Below, piece by piece: positions 1 to 9,043 of a DNA stretch of 34,709 nt (position 1 is its first letter; every line of letters starts with the position of its first letter). The position numbers were made by a program, and so were the translations under genes. Under the pieces are notes generated by a model. It was not told the origin of the DNA, made no database searches, and worked only from the letters and a program-made list of their open reading frames with translations. This stretch comes from Marivirga sp. ANT-B6 (lineage in GTDB: Bacteria > Bacteroidota > Bacteroidia > Cytophagales > Cyclobacteriaceae), in assembly GCA_001683905.1 (NCBI GenBank), contig LXQK01000012.1, positions 1 to 34,709 on the forward strand, given 5' to 3'.

Positions 1-151
1 TTCGGCGCCGCCAGCTTCCTTTGGCATAGCCATCCCTTCTATGGGGCAGATTCCACCTCACGGTGGACACCCTTGCTATTGGCTAATGGTCGGTAACTAC
101 AAACCCCCATACGGACTTGCACCGTCATGTTATTTGCCATGCACGGCACAC
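1..151 (-). mobile_element. Group II intron, 5' end (domain I), truncated by the window edge
   Basis: Reverse complement begins GTGTGCC (GUGYG-type 5' splice site) and continues GGTGCAAGTCCGTATGGGGG...TAGCCAATAGCAAGGGTGTCCACCGTGAGGTGGAATCTG...AAGGAAGCTGGCGGC, the recognisable domain I sequence of bacterial group II introns. The RT/maturase ORF and 3' end would lie outside the window. Confidence 0.85.
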
Positions 152-152
152 C

Positions 153-185
153 AAAAAAAGGCCTTTCCATGAAGGAAAGGCCTTA
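153..185 (-). terminator. Rho-independent terminator of the 210-809 gene, directly 5' of the intron
   Basis: Perfect 11-bp stem AAGGCCTTTCC (158-168) / GGAAAGGCCTT (174-184), 5-nt loop, followed on the minus strand by a T-run (TTTTTTT) ending at the intron boundary. Confidence 0.85.
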
Positions 186-209
186 GTCATATGCTGCTAT
201 TTTCTATTT

Positions 210-809
210 TTATCTTGTTCTGTCGTAAGAACCAGAGCCAGTTGTAGGGCCTGAATCTGTACCCGAGCTATAAACGTCTTCTCCAATGGTGTTCCACTCA
301 TTTTCAAAGTACGCTGCATCGTCCGTAGAACGTGGCGTGACACCCATCACAATACCACCCTCGGCAATGCCTTCTTTATAATACTCAGCTTTTTCCTTCG
401 GAATACCAGAACCGACTAAAGCACCAATCAGTCCGCCTGTAAGACCACCAGCTCCTGCTCCTGCAAGGCCGGCAGCAATTGGGCCAGCTACGATCAGACC
501 TAATCCTGGTATCAAGACAGAAGTACCAATAGCAGCTACCGCACCTACTATAGCACCTAGCGTGCCTCCAATCGCAGATCCTTTTCCAGCAGTTTCCATG
601 GCTTTATCACCCAAGTCTGTATCACGATGTTCATTATCATCCTTAAAATTGGTGTCCCGGGTTTCATCAGACATTAATAAAGTAATTTCATCTTTATTAT
701 ATCCTCTATCTATCAAAGACCTGTAAGCGCGCTCTGCACTATCCCGATCTCTAAACATACCGGTAATAATACCTGTATCTTGATTTTTGTTGTCTCCTGA
801 AATGTTCAT
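210..809 (-). CDS. General stress protein 17M/YflT-like protein with glycine-zipper segment
   Basis: N-terminal GMFRDRDSAERAYRSLIDRGYNKDEITLLMSDE plus a long Gly/Ala-rich hydrophobic segment and a C-terminal GGIVMGV motif. Confidence 0.75.
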   Translation of the reverse strand: MNISGDNKNQDTGIITGMFRDRDSAERAYRSLIDRGYNKDEITLLMSDETRDTNFKDDNEHRDTDLGDKAMETAGKGSAIGGTLGAIVGAVAAIGTSVLIPGLGLIVAGPIAAGLAGAGAGGLTGGLIGALVGSGIPKEKAEYYKEGIAEGGIVMGVTPRSTDDAAYFENEWNTIGEDVYSSGTDSGPTTGSGSYDRTR

Positions 810-1031
810 AATATGGTTATTTAAGTAAAAAAATAATTAATTAAGGTAAAAAATAAGCTTTTAGCAAATTTGTAAGCCTTAAATAAACAACCAAAATTAC
901 AAGATTATGTTTTTTTTATTTGCCACCGACAGGCAGCACAATTGGGCAAGTATCTTCAGCGTACATATAAGAATGGTTCTTAAAGAAAGGTTAATTCTTA
1001 AATAAGTAATGGGCTTTAGGCAGGGGTCCTT

Positions 1032-1499
1032 CTATGCTCTAAAGAATATCTTATAGCTGACAATATTTCCCGTAGAATCTTTTTGAACCTTATAAAAGTG
1101 GATCGTTTTGAGTCCATTATAATTTTTCCATTTAATTGCCTTATTTTCCTGGAAGCTTGTCGGGGTAGCCTCTTTCAAGCCGAAATATTTTAAACTTTCA
1201 GGTGAAAATGGAATATGCAGAGGATCGTTGATAATGATATCGTTGGACTTGCCTTTCAGATATTGAATTTCCAGGTCGAATTTCTTATACCGTTGTACTA
1301 AAATCTTTCGTGATAATATTTGAAGGGTATAGGTAGTGTCTGGCTCTCCCAAAATTTCAACTACCTCTGTCGGGGAGTGTTGAATCAGGTGAGGAATATC
1401 CAGGACAATAAGGTCTTCTTTCGGTGCTTTCTCTACACAAGAAACCAGCATAACGAAAGACACAAAAAGAAGACCAACGATATTGAAGAAAGATCGCAT
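1032..1499 (-). CDS. Hypothetical lipoprotein
   Basis: 155-aa ORF with lipoprotein signal (MRSFFNIVGLLFVSFVMLVSC), 18 bp downstream of the TonB receptor gene. Confidence 0.65.
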   Translation of the reverse strand: MRSFFNIVGLLFVSFVMLVSCVEKAPKEDLIVLDIPHLIQHSPTEVVEILGEPDTTYTLQILSRKILVQRYKKFDLEIQYLKGKSNDIIINDPLHIPFSPESLKYFGLKEATPTSFQENKAIKWKNYNGLKTIHFYKVQKDSTGNIVSYKIFFRA

Positions 1500-1517
1500 G
1501 AGATGATTCTTTGGCTT

Positions 1518-4388
1518 TTACTCTAACAGATACGATACACCCAAAGAAACTGTTCTACCTGTATTGTATGACTGGTAGATGTACTCTATATCGTTATGCT
1601 CCTGGGTAAATTTATAGGCTGGGTTCAATATGTTTTGGAAGGCTAGCTTCGCACTGAACTTTTCAGCAATTCTTTTGGTAACGGCCAAATCTAATACATT
1701 CCTGGGCTGCTCGTAAATATTGGGCGTACCGCCTGTACTTACGACTGTTAGTCGTTGGCCCAGGACATTATATGAAAGGTTTGCTGTGAACCCTTCTATG
1801 CCATACATAAGAAAGGCATTCACAATATAAGGAGACTGGCCGAACAGCTCTCTTTTCGATGAAGCCTCCGGATCGTTCACCCTGATAATTGCTAACTCTG
1901 CTTCGTTGATATCTACTTCAGATTTGATTAACGATACATTAGATCCTATTTTGAAATTATTCATGAAGCCTCCCATAAAGCCCAGACTTTTCCTTATTTC
2001 AAATTCCATCCCATACACGGTAGCCTGGTCTACATTACGGTATAGAAATTTCAAACCATCCTTAGGCTCATTATTAAAAGGACTCGTCGCTCGCTCTATA
2101 GGATTGCTGAAGTTCTTATAGAAACCACTTATAGAAATTATCTCACCTGCCTCTGGAAATAGCTCCCATCTCAGGTCAATATTATCAATTACAGTCCTTT
2201 CCAGGTCTGGATTTCCAGTAACTTCCGCGTCCCCAAGAAAGTCAAAGGTTGTATACCTTGCTAATTCTCTAAAAGTAGGTCTCGCGATGGTTCTTCCATA
2301 AGCTAACCTCAAATTCATGTTTTCTTTTAGCTGCTGCGTGATATTGATAGCAGGTAAAATGTCGTCATTTTTGACATTGGCGAACCTTTGATCTTCAGCA
2401 AGGAATTCGCTGGCATTAGATAAAGAAATATTCGTTTGCTCATACCTTGCACCAGTGCTTATTTTCAACGACTTGCTTACCTGCAGGTCTATCATGGCAT
2501 ATGCAGCCGGCACTTTTTCGTTTCCTGTATAACTACCGCCAAGAGATTCGTTTTTGCCTACGGTAATGCCATATCTATATCGAGGGCCCGCATTGGTTTG
2601 TTGAATGGCTACCAAACCCAAATTCGAATCCGCGAAGAAATCACTAATGTTGCCATCGTAGGGCTGTGTGTTGCTATTGGATTTATATTCGATAATGGTT
2701 TCCTCAAAATCTCTGTCCTTCTCCAGGTATGCGCCACCGAATTTAACTTTGGAACTTAAGCCTGACCCCAGCGAAACGGGAATTTCAAAATTAAGTTTTA
2801 AATCAATATTGGTTTCGTTCAAATTTCTGAAATATCGGCCAGGGTTGCCTGAGGCATTTTCAAAAGTTCTATACGAGGTGCCTTCTGGCGCCTGAACAAT
2901 TACATTGTTAAAAAATCGCAGATCCGGTTCATCCTGTGTAGAATATGTATAGGCTGTAAGCCAGTTGATTTTTATAGGATTATTTGCATCCCCCAGGGCA
3001 TGGTCTCCTTTTAATTGGGCCGAGCTTAATGATCTATGTACATTTTGTATGGCACGGTTTTGTAATTCCTCCTGTTCATTGTTGGCATCGGCAGGAAATG
3101 TTCCCTGAAGAAATCTTGAAGATGCATCTGCGCTTTGGTTTCTCAACAAGTTTAACCCAATCTTATGATTTGAACTGATTTTATAGCTTGTATTGAGCAA
3201 AGCGCCCCACAGTACCGATTCTACGCCTCTGGTATCTGAAAACTCCCTTAAAGTGATCAATTCTGGCGCATCTACTGAACCCGGAAGAAAATATCTGCCC
3301 GTTTTTCCATTGTCGTAGAATTCATAGCTTCGTTGGTAACTTATTCCCCCGATAAAACCCAAAGGCTTTCCTAATAAGGTTTTTTGATTACCTACAGAGA
3401 AAGAATAGCTTTGGTTCAGGAAAGGCAATTTTTTAACAGGATCGAAACTTGTGTTAAAGGCCTTCGAGGCGGCGTCAAGGGCTAAAGCTTGCTGCTCATC
3501 TCTTACCGAAGGGGCAGGAATTGGCCCGTTTAAAATATCGGGAAGCGCATGTGTTCCATCGTCAAAACCAGCAAAAAAAGTTTTTCCCTGTGTATCGGAT
3601 AAAAATGACTTGTTAAAAGTTGCATTTGTATTATATCCCAGCGAAGTCGAGGCTTGAATGGTAAGCCTGTCTGGAAAGTCTTTCGTAGTAATGTTTACAA
3701 ATCCACCACTGAAGCTGGCCGGCAATTCCGGGGAAAATGTTTTGTAAACTACGAGGTTATCGATGAGGTTAGACGGGAACAAATCCATCTGAACGGCATT
3801 TTTATTAGGATCCAGCCCTGGTATTTCAGCATTGTTCAGCGATGTTTTGCTATACCTATCACCCAGGCCCCGAACGATAACATATTTCCCTCCTTCAACA
3901 GACACACCGGTGACGCGCCTCATGGCAGCTGCTGCATCATTGTCATTGCTACGGGCAAATTGCTCAGAGGAAATTCCATCCATGACGAGGCTTGATTTGC
4001 GCTGTATTGTAAGCAATGCAGACTCAGAGTTTTTGATGGCCTCAGCCTGGATAACCACCTCTTCTAGACCAATGGTCTCATCGGTTAATCGTATATTTTG
4101 AATCGTGACCTCTCCGCTATTTACCACAACAGCTTCGATTGTTTTAGCCTGATATGAAACAAATGAGAAAGTTAACGCATGCGTACCAGCGCTAACATTA
4201 TTGATGGAATATTTTCCATCCAGATCAGTAGCTGCACCATTGGCTGTTGCGCTTATAATGACGGTAGCGCCAATTAATGGTTCGCCTGTTTTATCGTCAA
4301 TGACCTGGCCCCTGATCGTACCCGTTTGGGCAGACACTTGGGCAATGAAAATAACCTGAAGTAAGATTAATGTTAGAAAACGCATCAT
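1518..4388 (-). CDS. TonB-dependent receptor with N-terminal carboxypeptidase-regulatory-like domain
   Basis: GTIRGQVIDDKTGEPLIGATVIISA, plug domain (RRVTGVSVEGGKYVIVRGLGDRY), large C-terminal barrel. Confidence 0.93.
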   Translation of the reverse strand: MMRFLTLILLQVIFIAQVSAQTGTIRGQVIDDKTGEPLIGATVIISATANGAATDLDGKYSINNVSAGTHALTFSFVSYQAKTIEAVVVNSGEVTIQNIRLTDETIGLEEVVIQAEAIKNSESALLTIQRKSSLVMDGISSEQFARSNDNDAAAAMRRVTGVSVEGGKYVIVRGLGDRYSKTSLNNAEIPGLDPNKNAVQMDLFPSNLIDNLVVYKTFSPELPASFSGGFVNITTKDFPDRLTIQASTSLGYNTNATFNKSFLSDTQGKTFFAGFDDGTHALPDILNGPIPAPSVRDEQQALALDAASKAFNTSFDPVKKLPFLNQSYSFSVGNQKTLLGKPLGFIGGISYQRSYEFYDNGKTGRYFLPGSVDAPELITLREFSDTRGVESVLWGALLNTSYKISSNHKIGLNLLRNQSADASSRFLQGTFPADANNEQEELQNRAIQNVHRSLSSAQLKGDHALGDANNPIKINWLTAYTYSTQDEPDLRFFNNVIVQAPEGTSYRTFENASGNPGRYFRNLNETNIDLKLNFEIPVSLGSGLSSKVKFGGAYLEKDRDFEETIIEYKSNSNTQPYDGNISDFFADSNLGLVAIQQTNAGPRYRYGITVGKNESLGGSYTGNEKVPAAYAMIDLQVSKSLKISTGARYEQTNISLSNASEFLAEDQRFANVKNDDILPAINITQQLKENMNLRLAYGRTIARPTFRELARYTTFDFLGDAEVTGNPDLERTVIDNIDLRWELFPEAGEIISISGFYKNFSNPIERATSPFNNEPKDGLKFLYRNVDQATVYGMEFEIRKSLGFMGGFMNNFKIGSNVSLIKSEVDINEAELAIIRVNDPEASSKRELFGQSPYIVNAFLMYGIEGFTANLSYNVLGQRLTVVSTGGTPNIYEQPRNVLDLAVTKRIAEKFSAKLAFQNILNPAYKFTQEHNDIEYIYQSYNTGRTVSLGVSYLLE

Positions 4389-4404
4389 TTATCAAAATTT
4401 TATG

Positions 4405-4412
4405 CAAAGGTA
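4405..4412 (-). promoter_or_regulatory. Bacteroidota-type -7 box (TACCTTTG) upstream of the TonB receptor
   Basis: Minus-strand TACCTTTG matches TAnnTTTG and lies 17 nt before the ATG. No convincing -33 element seen. Confidence 0.5.
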
Positions 4413-4452
4413 GGGTCTTAACATTTTCCCATAGTTATTGGTATTTTATGTA

Positions 4453-4471
4453 AATGTTAATTTTTAACATT
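4453..4471. promoter_or_regulatory. Candidate operator: perfect inverted repeat AATGTTAA-TTT-TTAACATT
   Basis: 8-bp arms around a 3-nt centre, upstream of the TonB receptor promoter box, with further TTAACATT/TAACATT copies at about 4418 and 4488. Confidence 0.4.
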
Positions 4472-4500
4472 ATTTGCGAAAATGAAATAACATTAAATTA

Positions 4501-4536
4501 ATATGGCAAAGAACTTGCATAAGTTCTTTGCCATAT
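4501..4536 (-). terminator. Intergenic hairpin (terminator/attenuator-like) between the 4565-6253 gene and the TonB receptor
   Basis: Perfect 16-bp stem ATATGGCAAAGAACTT / AAGTTCTTTGCCATAT with a 4-nt loop. The 3' flank on the minus strand is TAATTTAATG, not a pure U-tract. Confidence 0.6.
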
Positions 4537-4564
4537 CTGTAAAGGGTAAAAAGGTTAAAAAGGA

Positions 4565-6253
4565 TTACTCAAAAAGGCCATAGGCATCTGCTGCTGTCCA
4601 ACCAATCAACCAATTGTTACTTCCGAAAGCGCCCTTGTAAGTTACCGTTTCGTAGGTAAAGCCGTTGACAGGAGCAGCGGGATAAGCAGCCAAACCACTA
4701 TAGGCAGGACCCGTAGTTGCAGGTATCGGGTTTAAAGCGTTGACTGCTATACCGCCCAAAGCTGGGTTTTCATACGTATTGGCATTTGCCGTAAGATGGG
4801 TAGCAAGTGGCGCTAAACCCTCAGCAACCTGATCTAAAGTAGTGTAGGCACCTATGCTCCAAAAAATGTTGTTCGAGAATACTAGCTCACCATTTTCTAA
4901 TCGATCTCTTGTATTCTTACCTGGTGCACCAACATCAGTAAGATTAATACCTGACCTAAATTGGGTTATGATGCTGTTTCTAATAAACCCGCCATTCCCT
5001 TCAGTCATAAAGATAGCTGGTGCCCCACCTGGAGTGGCACCTAATTGGGTAGCAGTTCCAATTAAAGTCATGTTAAAGACGGTTGGCTGAGAGAAAACGT
5101 CTGATCCCAGGTTGTCACTGTGAGCTCCGTCAAGCTCCATTCCACGATCAGAACCAGCAAAGTCAGGCACCTGGTAAGCGAACCAAAACTGGTTCTGTCC
5201 TCTATAACCAAAATCCCAATCAAAAGCGTCGTCCTGATTATAAATAGAAGCTAGGTAACTCGTGTTAACCGTACCTCCAAACCACTCAAAACCGTCATCA
5301 TCATTACCATATACTTCAATATATGATATCTCTGTTCCTGAACCTACACCACCCATGGTTAAGCCGTTAATCTCGTTGGCGGCACCTATAAGTGTTCCCC
5401 CATGACGGATAGAAATATATTTTAATTTACCAGAATTATCGTCTGCAACGTTGCCACCATAAATCCCTCTTGCTTCTGTTTCAGGTATTCCTTCGATTAT
5501 TGTTTGGGTAGCCACATGGTTGATAGGCGCTTTTCCCAGCACAATTAATCCACCCCAGAGCCCTCTGGCGTTTACAGCGAGATCATCAGGATCTTCCGTA
5601 TCGTCATCCTCAGCGGTGAAGATAATTGGATTTTCCTCAGTGCCTACTGCCATTATTTTACCCCCACGTGCTATGATTAACGCACTGGCGCCGGCTCCCT
5701 GACCTGGCTGTCCTTTAACAACTGTTCCTGCCTCTATGGTTAAAGTTTGTCCATCATTAACATAAACAAAACCCCGTAGGATATAAATATTGTCTGCTGT
5801 CCATGTCACTGTACCTGTACCATTGGCGCTGTTCAGAACCTCCACGATAGGCTTTTCAACCACGGGAGCTTCCGTGACACTTACTGTTGCGGCTTCAGTG
5901 GCTGTTAGTGAAGGACTCTGTGCGTCATTCACTGTTAGCGTGATGGTCTGGCTTCCGGCAGTGGCAGGAGCCGTGTAGGCTACGTTGACAGTTCCGGATG
6001 TCTTACCTGTAAGGTCATTTAAGTTTGTTATTGAAGCTGTCCCAGCAGATGCCTGCACAGTTATAGTTTTTACATTTCCAGGTGCATTAACACTAAACGC
6101 TAATGTGGTTTCATTGCCAACCTGTACAGTTGTTCCAGTGGGAACAGTGATAGTTGGCCGTGCTGCAACCGTAGGATCATCATCCTTATCGCAAGCCGAA
6201 AAACCGACCGTAAGGGTGGCCATAATTAAAAATAGGTACGAAAATCTTTTCAT
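4565..6253 (-). CDS. Surface lipoprotein with Ig-like N-terminal region and beta-helix-type repeats
   Basis: Lipoprotein signal (LTVGFSACDKDDD); VNDGQTLTIEAGTVVKGQPGQGAGASALIIARGGKIMAVGTEENPIIFTAEDD...LWGGLIVLGKAPIN, a familiar Bacteroidota family often encoded beside TonB receptors. Confidence 0.8.
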   Translation of the reverse strand: MKRFSYLFLIMATLTVGFSACDKDDDPTVAARPTITVPTGTTVQVGNETTLAFSVNAPGNVKTITVQASAGTASITNLNDLTGKTSGTVNVAYTAPATAGSQTITLTVNDAQSPSLTATEAATVSVTEAPVVEKPIVEVLNSANGTGTVTWTADNIYILRGFVYVNDGQTLTIEAGTVVKGQPGQGAGASALIIARGGKIMAVGTEENPIIFTAEDDDTEDPDDLAVNARGLWGGLIVLGKAPINHVATQTIIEGIPETEARGIYGGNVADDNSGKLKYISIRHGGTLIGAANEINGLTMGGVGSGTEISYIEVYGNDDDGFEWFGGTVNTSYLASIYNQDDAFDWDFGYRGQNQFWFAYQVPDFAGSDRGMELDGAHSDNLGSDVFSQPTVFNMTLIGTATQLGATPGGAPAIFMTEGNGGFIRNSIITQFRSGINLTDVGAPGKNTRDRLENGELVFSNNIFWSIGAYTTLDQVAEGLAPLATHLTANANTYENPALGGIAVNALNPIPATTGPAYSGLAAYPAAPVNGFTYETVTYKGAFGSNNWLIGWTAADAYGLFE

Positions 6254-6451
6254 TGTGTAAGTTTTAGTTTGTTATTCACTTCCGCAAAGTTGAGTAATAT
6301 TTGTTAAGTCAGGGCTTATATTACATTACCATATTGTTAAAACCAGCCATCGTATATTACCTCAAGTTTAAGAAAATATCATAAACCTTCGTTTTTGGGG
6401 TATCTCGGCTGTTTGAAACAATGAAGGTCTATTTTTTCGTTATAGATACAT

Positions 6452-7798
6452 ATGAAAGCAATCTATGCGCTATTCTCTTTAATAATTATTGTGGCATCTT
6501 CCGCAGATACGCTGGCCACGATGTGGATTGGAGCTAGTGATGGGTCCAGAGATGGCAACGGCACGTTGGAGCATCCTTATGACTTAAAAACCATTTTCGG
6601 ATCCGGAGGTGGTATAAATCCTAAAAAAATTCAGCCCGGGGACACCATTGCGATACGCGGAGGTACTATTAATGATAGTTATTGGGTGCAACTCTATGGA
6701 ACCGAAAATGCACCTATTGTTGTCATGCCGTATCAGCAGGAAAAGGTAATATTTGATACCAACTTCCCAAGGAAAGTAAAAAACGAATTAACATGTGCCA
6801 TAAAATTGTCGGGGGATTACATCATATTCAGAGACTTCACCTTTACCAGTACTATCCAACATCGGGTATCGGAGGGTACTACCGGTAAAAGTATGGGAAT
6901 CAACACGCGATCAGGTATGTATCTCTACGCCACCAATTCTAAGGTGATCAACTGTGTTTTTCATAACCTCACCAGCAATGGTATCCTATGGCTGGCGCAA
7001 TCCAATAATACGTTGTTGTATGGCTGCCTTTTTATGATGAATGGCTGGGATGGCTCCGACCGTGGTCATGGACATGCTATCTACATAAGAAATAACAATG
7101 TTTCTAAACCCAAAGTAATTGCCAATAATGTTTTTCACAATAGCATGGGGCATCAAATTAACGGATACGGTGAAATAGAAGGCTTTATCGTAAAGAATAA
7201 CGTTGCTTTTGAGGGAGGTAACTTAAGCAAGCATGGAGCTGAAAGGAATATATTTTTCGGGGGCTCTGGTAGAAGCAAGACCATCGACGGTTTGGTAATC
7301 ACCGACAACATCACCTATCATCGTGGAGAAGGCAGAGGCTTTGAGGTAGGTTATATTGAAGAAAATAAGAAATCTGTGGTCATTAAGAATAATATCATCC
7401 TGGGTGGCAGGCTGCTGGTGGTAAAAGAAGGATTTGAAAACCTGGAGGTAGCGGACAACCAACTTAAAATGACTGATCTTGTGAAGGTTCAGCCTAATCA
7501 ATATGACCACAAAAAAGCGACAATTACAGTCCTAAATCCGGAGGAAAAACCAACAATCAACGTTGATCTATCGGCTGTTTTACCAAAAAATACACGTTTT
7601 AAACTAATAGACTACCAGAACTATTATGGCAAACCCGTATTAGAAGGCATCTATAAAGGAGGCACTATTACATTACCGCTTCACCTGAAAGAGATACTTG
7701 AACCGATAGGGGACGTAAATGTGAAGCCAACACATACCGGCCCGGAATTTAACAGCTTCATGCTTTTAGCTGAGCAAGACCTTTACCCCCCAAGTTGA
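6452..7798 (+). CDS. Secreted right-handed parallel beta-helix protein
   Basis: Signal peptide; DGNGTLEHPYDLKTIFGSGGGINPKKIQPGDTIAIRGG start typical of beta-helix/pectate-lyase-like proteins; repeated NNVFHN.../KNNVAF/DNITYH/KNNIILGG rungs. Confidence 0.75.
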   Translation: MKAIYALFSLIIIVASSADTLATMWIGASDGSRDGNGTLEHPYDLKTIFGSGGGINPKKIQPGDTIAIRGGTINDSYWVQLYGTENAPIVVMPYQQEKVIFDTNFPRKVKNELTCAIKLSGDYIIFRDFTFTSTIQHRVSEGTTGKSMGINTRSGMYLYATNSKVINCVFHNLTSNGILWLAQSNNTLLYGCLFMMNGWDGSDRGHGHAIYIRNNNVSKPKVIANNVFHNSMGHQINGYGEIEGFIVKNNVAFEGGNLSKHGAERNIFFGGSGRSKTIDGLVITDNITYHRGEGRGFEVGYIEENKKSVVIKNNIILGGRLLVVKEGFENLEVADNQLKMTDLVKVQPNQYDHKKATITVLNPEEKPTINVDLSAVLPKNTRFKLIDYQNYYGKPVLEGIYKGGTITLPLHLKEILEPIGDVNVKPTHTGPEFNSFMLLAEQDLYPPS

Positions 7799-8788
7799 TT
7801 ACTTATTGATTGGCACCTTATTCAATATGTTTCGGATCAGGTCCTTTGTATTGACACCATCTGCTTCAGCTTCATAATTCAGGATAATTCGATGGTTAAA
7901 AACGTCTGGTGTAACTTCTTTGATGTCCTCCGGTAATACATAATCCCTGTTATCAAAAAAGGCAATGGCCTTTGCAGCCAGGTTCAGGTTGATGCTTGCT
8001 CTTGGCGAAACACCAAACTGAATATAATTGGCCTCATCATGCAGACCGTAATCGGCAGGTTTACGTGTTGCAAAAACGAGTTCCACAATGTACTTTTCCA
8101 GCGAATCAGAAATATTGACCTGGTTGATCTCATCCCTTATCTGGAAGATATCGTTTTTTGTAAGAATGGTATTTACCTCTCCTTTAAAGCTTAAGTTAGA
8201 CATCCTTCGCATTACCTCCAGTTCAGATTCCTTTGAAGGATAGTTTACGTAAACCTTCATCATAAACCTGTCCATCTGAGCCTCTGGTAAGGGATAAGTA
8301 CCTTCCTGATCCACTGGATTTTGTGTTGCCAATACCAGGAAGGGCCTGTCTAGAAGAAAAGTCGTTTCGCCGATGGTTACTTGCTTTTCCTGCATGGCCT
8401 CCAGCAAAGCTGCCTGAACTTTTGCAGGTGATCTGTTGACTTCATCAGCAAGAATCAGGTTTGAGAAAATTGGTCCTTGCTTCACCTGAAACTCCGAGAT
8501 TTGCTGGTTATAGATCATGGTACCTACGAGATCTGAAGGCATCAGATCTGGCGTAAACTGAATGCGTTGAAAGTTGAGGTGCAACACCTTCGCTAAGGTA
8601 TTTACGGTTAGTGTTTTAGCTAATCCAGGCACACCTTCCAATAGAATATGCCCTTGGGTAAATAGGCCTATCAGCAATCGATTTATCATATACTCTTGCC
8701 CTACCACAACTTTCCCCACCTCCTGGAATACTTGATTTATCTTTGCCTGGTGATCTTTTCTGACGTCTCTATCTGTTAGCTCTTCCAT
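7799..8788 (-). CDS. MoxR-family AAA+ ATPase
   Basis: GHILLEGVPGLAKTLTVNTLA (Walker A), NLILADEVNRSPAKVQAALLEAMQEKQVTIG, VLATQNPVDQEGTYPLPEAQMDRFM. Confidence 0.95.
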   Translation of the reverse strand: MEELTDRDVRKDHQAKINQVFQEVGKVVVGQEYMINRLLIGLFTQGHILLEGVPGLAKTLTVNTLAKVLHLNFQRIQFTPDLMPSDLVGTMIYNQQISEFQVKQGPIFSNLILADEVNRSPAKVQAALLEAMQEKQVTIGETTFLLDRPFLVLATQNPVDQEGTYPLPEAQMDRFMMKVYVNYPSKESELEVMRRMSNLSFKGEVNTILTKNDIFQIRDEINQVNISDSLEKYIVELVFATRKPADYGLHDEANYIQFGVSPRASINLNLAAKAIAFFDNRDYVLPEDIKEVTPDVFNHRIILNYEAEADGVNTKDLIRNILNKVPINK

Positions 8789-8797
8789 GAATGATTT

Positions 8798-9043
8798 TTA
8801 TTTTTTCTTTCCGCTTTTACGAATATCTAATTTCGGTATCTCAGGCTTGATTACCTCCATAACCTCACCCAATGTATGAAACGCTAAGTTAAATAAATTA
8901 TGATTAAATGCTGTGCAATTAAATGTTGCTTTTTGAGATGTAAAACTGTCAAACACCCGGAAGCTGGTATTAACCCTAGGGATTATACCACTAAAAGCAT
9001 TAAACGGCAACACTGACAAAGGCTTCTCCAATACCAAAAGCAC
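8798..9043 (-). CDS. Small hypothetical ORF upstream of MoxR
   Basis: 81-aa ORF with GTG start, Lys-rich C-terminus (IRKSGKKK), 9 bp before MoxR; no family recognised. Confidence 0.3.
   Translation of the reverse strand: MLLVLEKPLSVLPFNAFSGIIPRVNTSFRVFDSFTSQKATFNCTAFNHNLFNLAFHTLGEVMEVIKPEIPKLDIRKSGKKK

Noticed and set aside
975-1002. Direct repeat of TTCTTAAA upstream of the stress protein gene
   Set aside because: Only two short AT-rich copies; not distinguishable from background.
1906-4101. Several plus-strand ORFs of 60-113 aa inside the TonB receptor gene
   Set aside because: Antisense shadow ORFs of a clear coding sequence.
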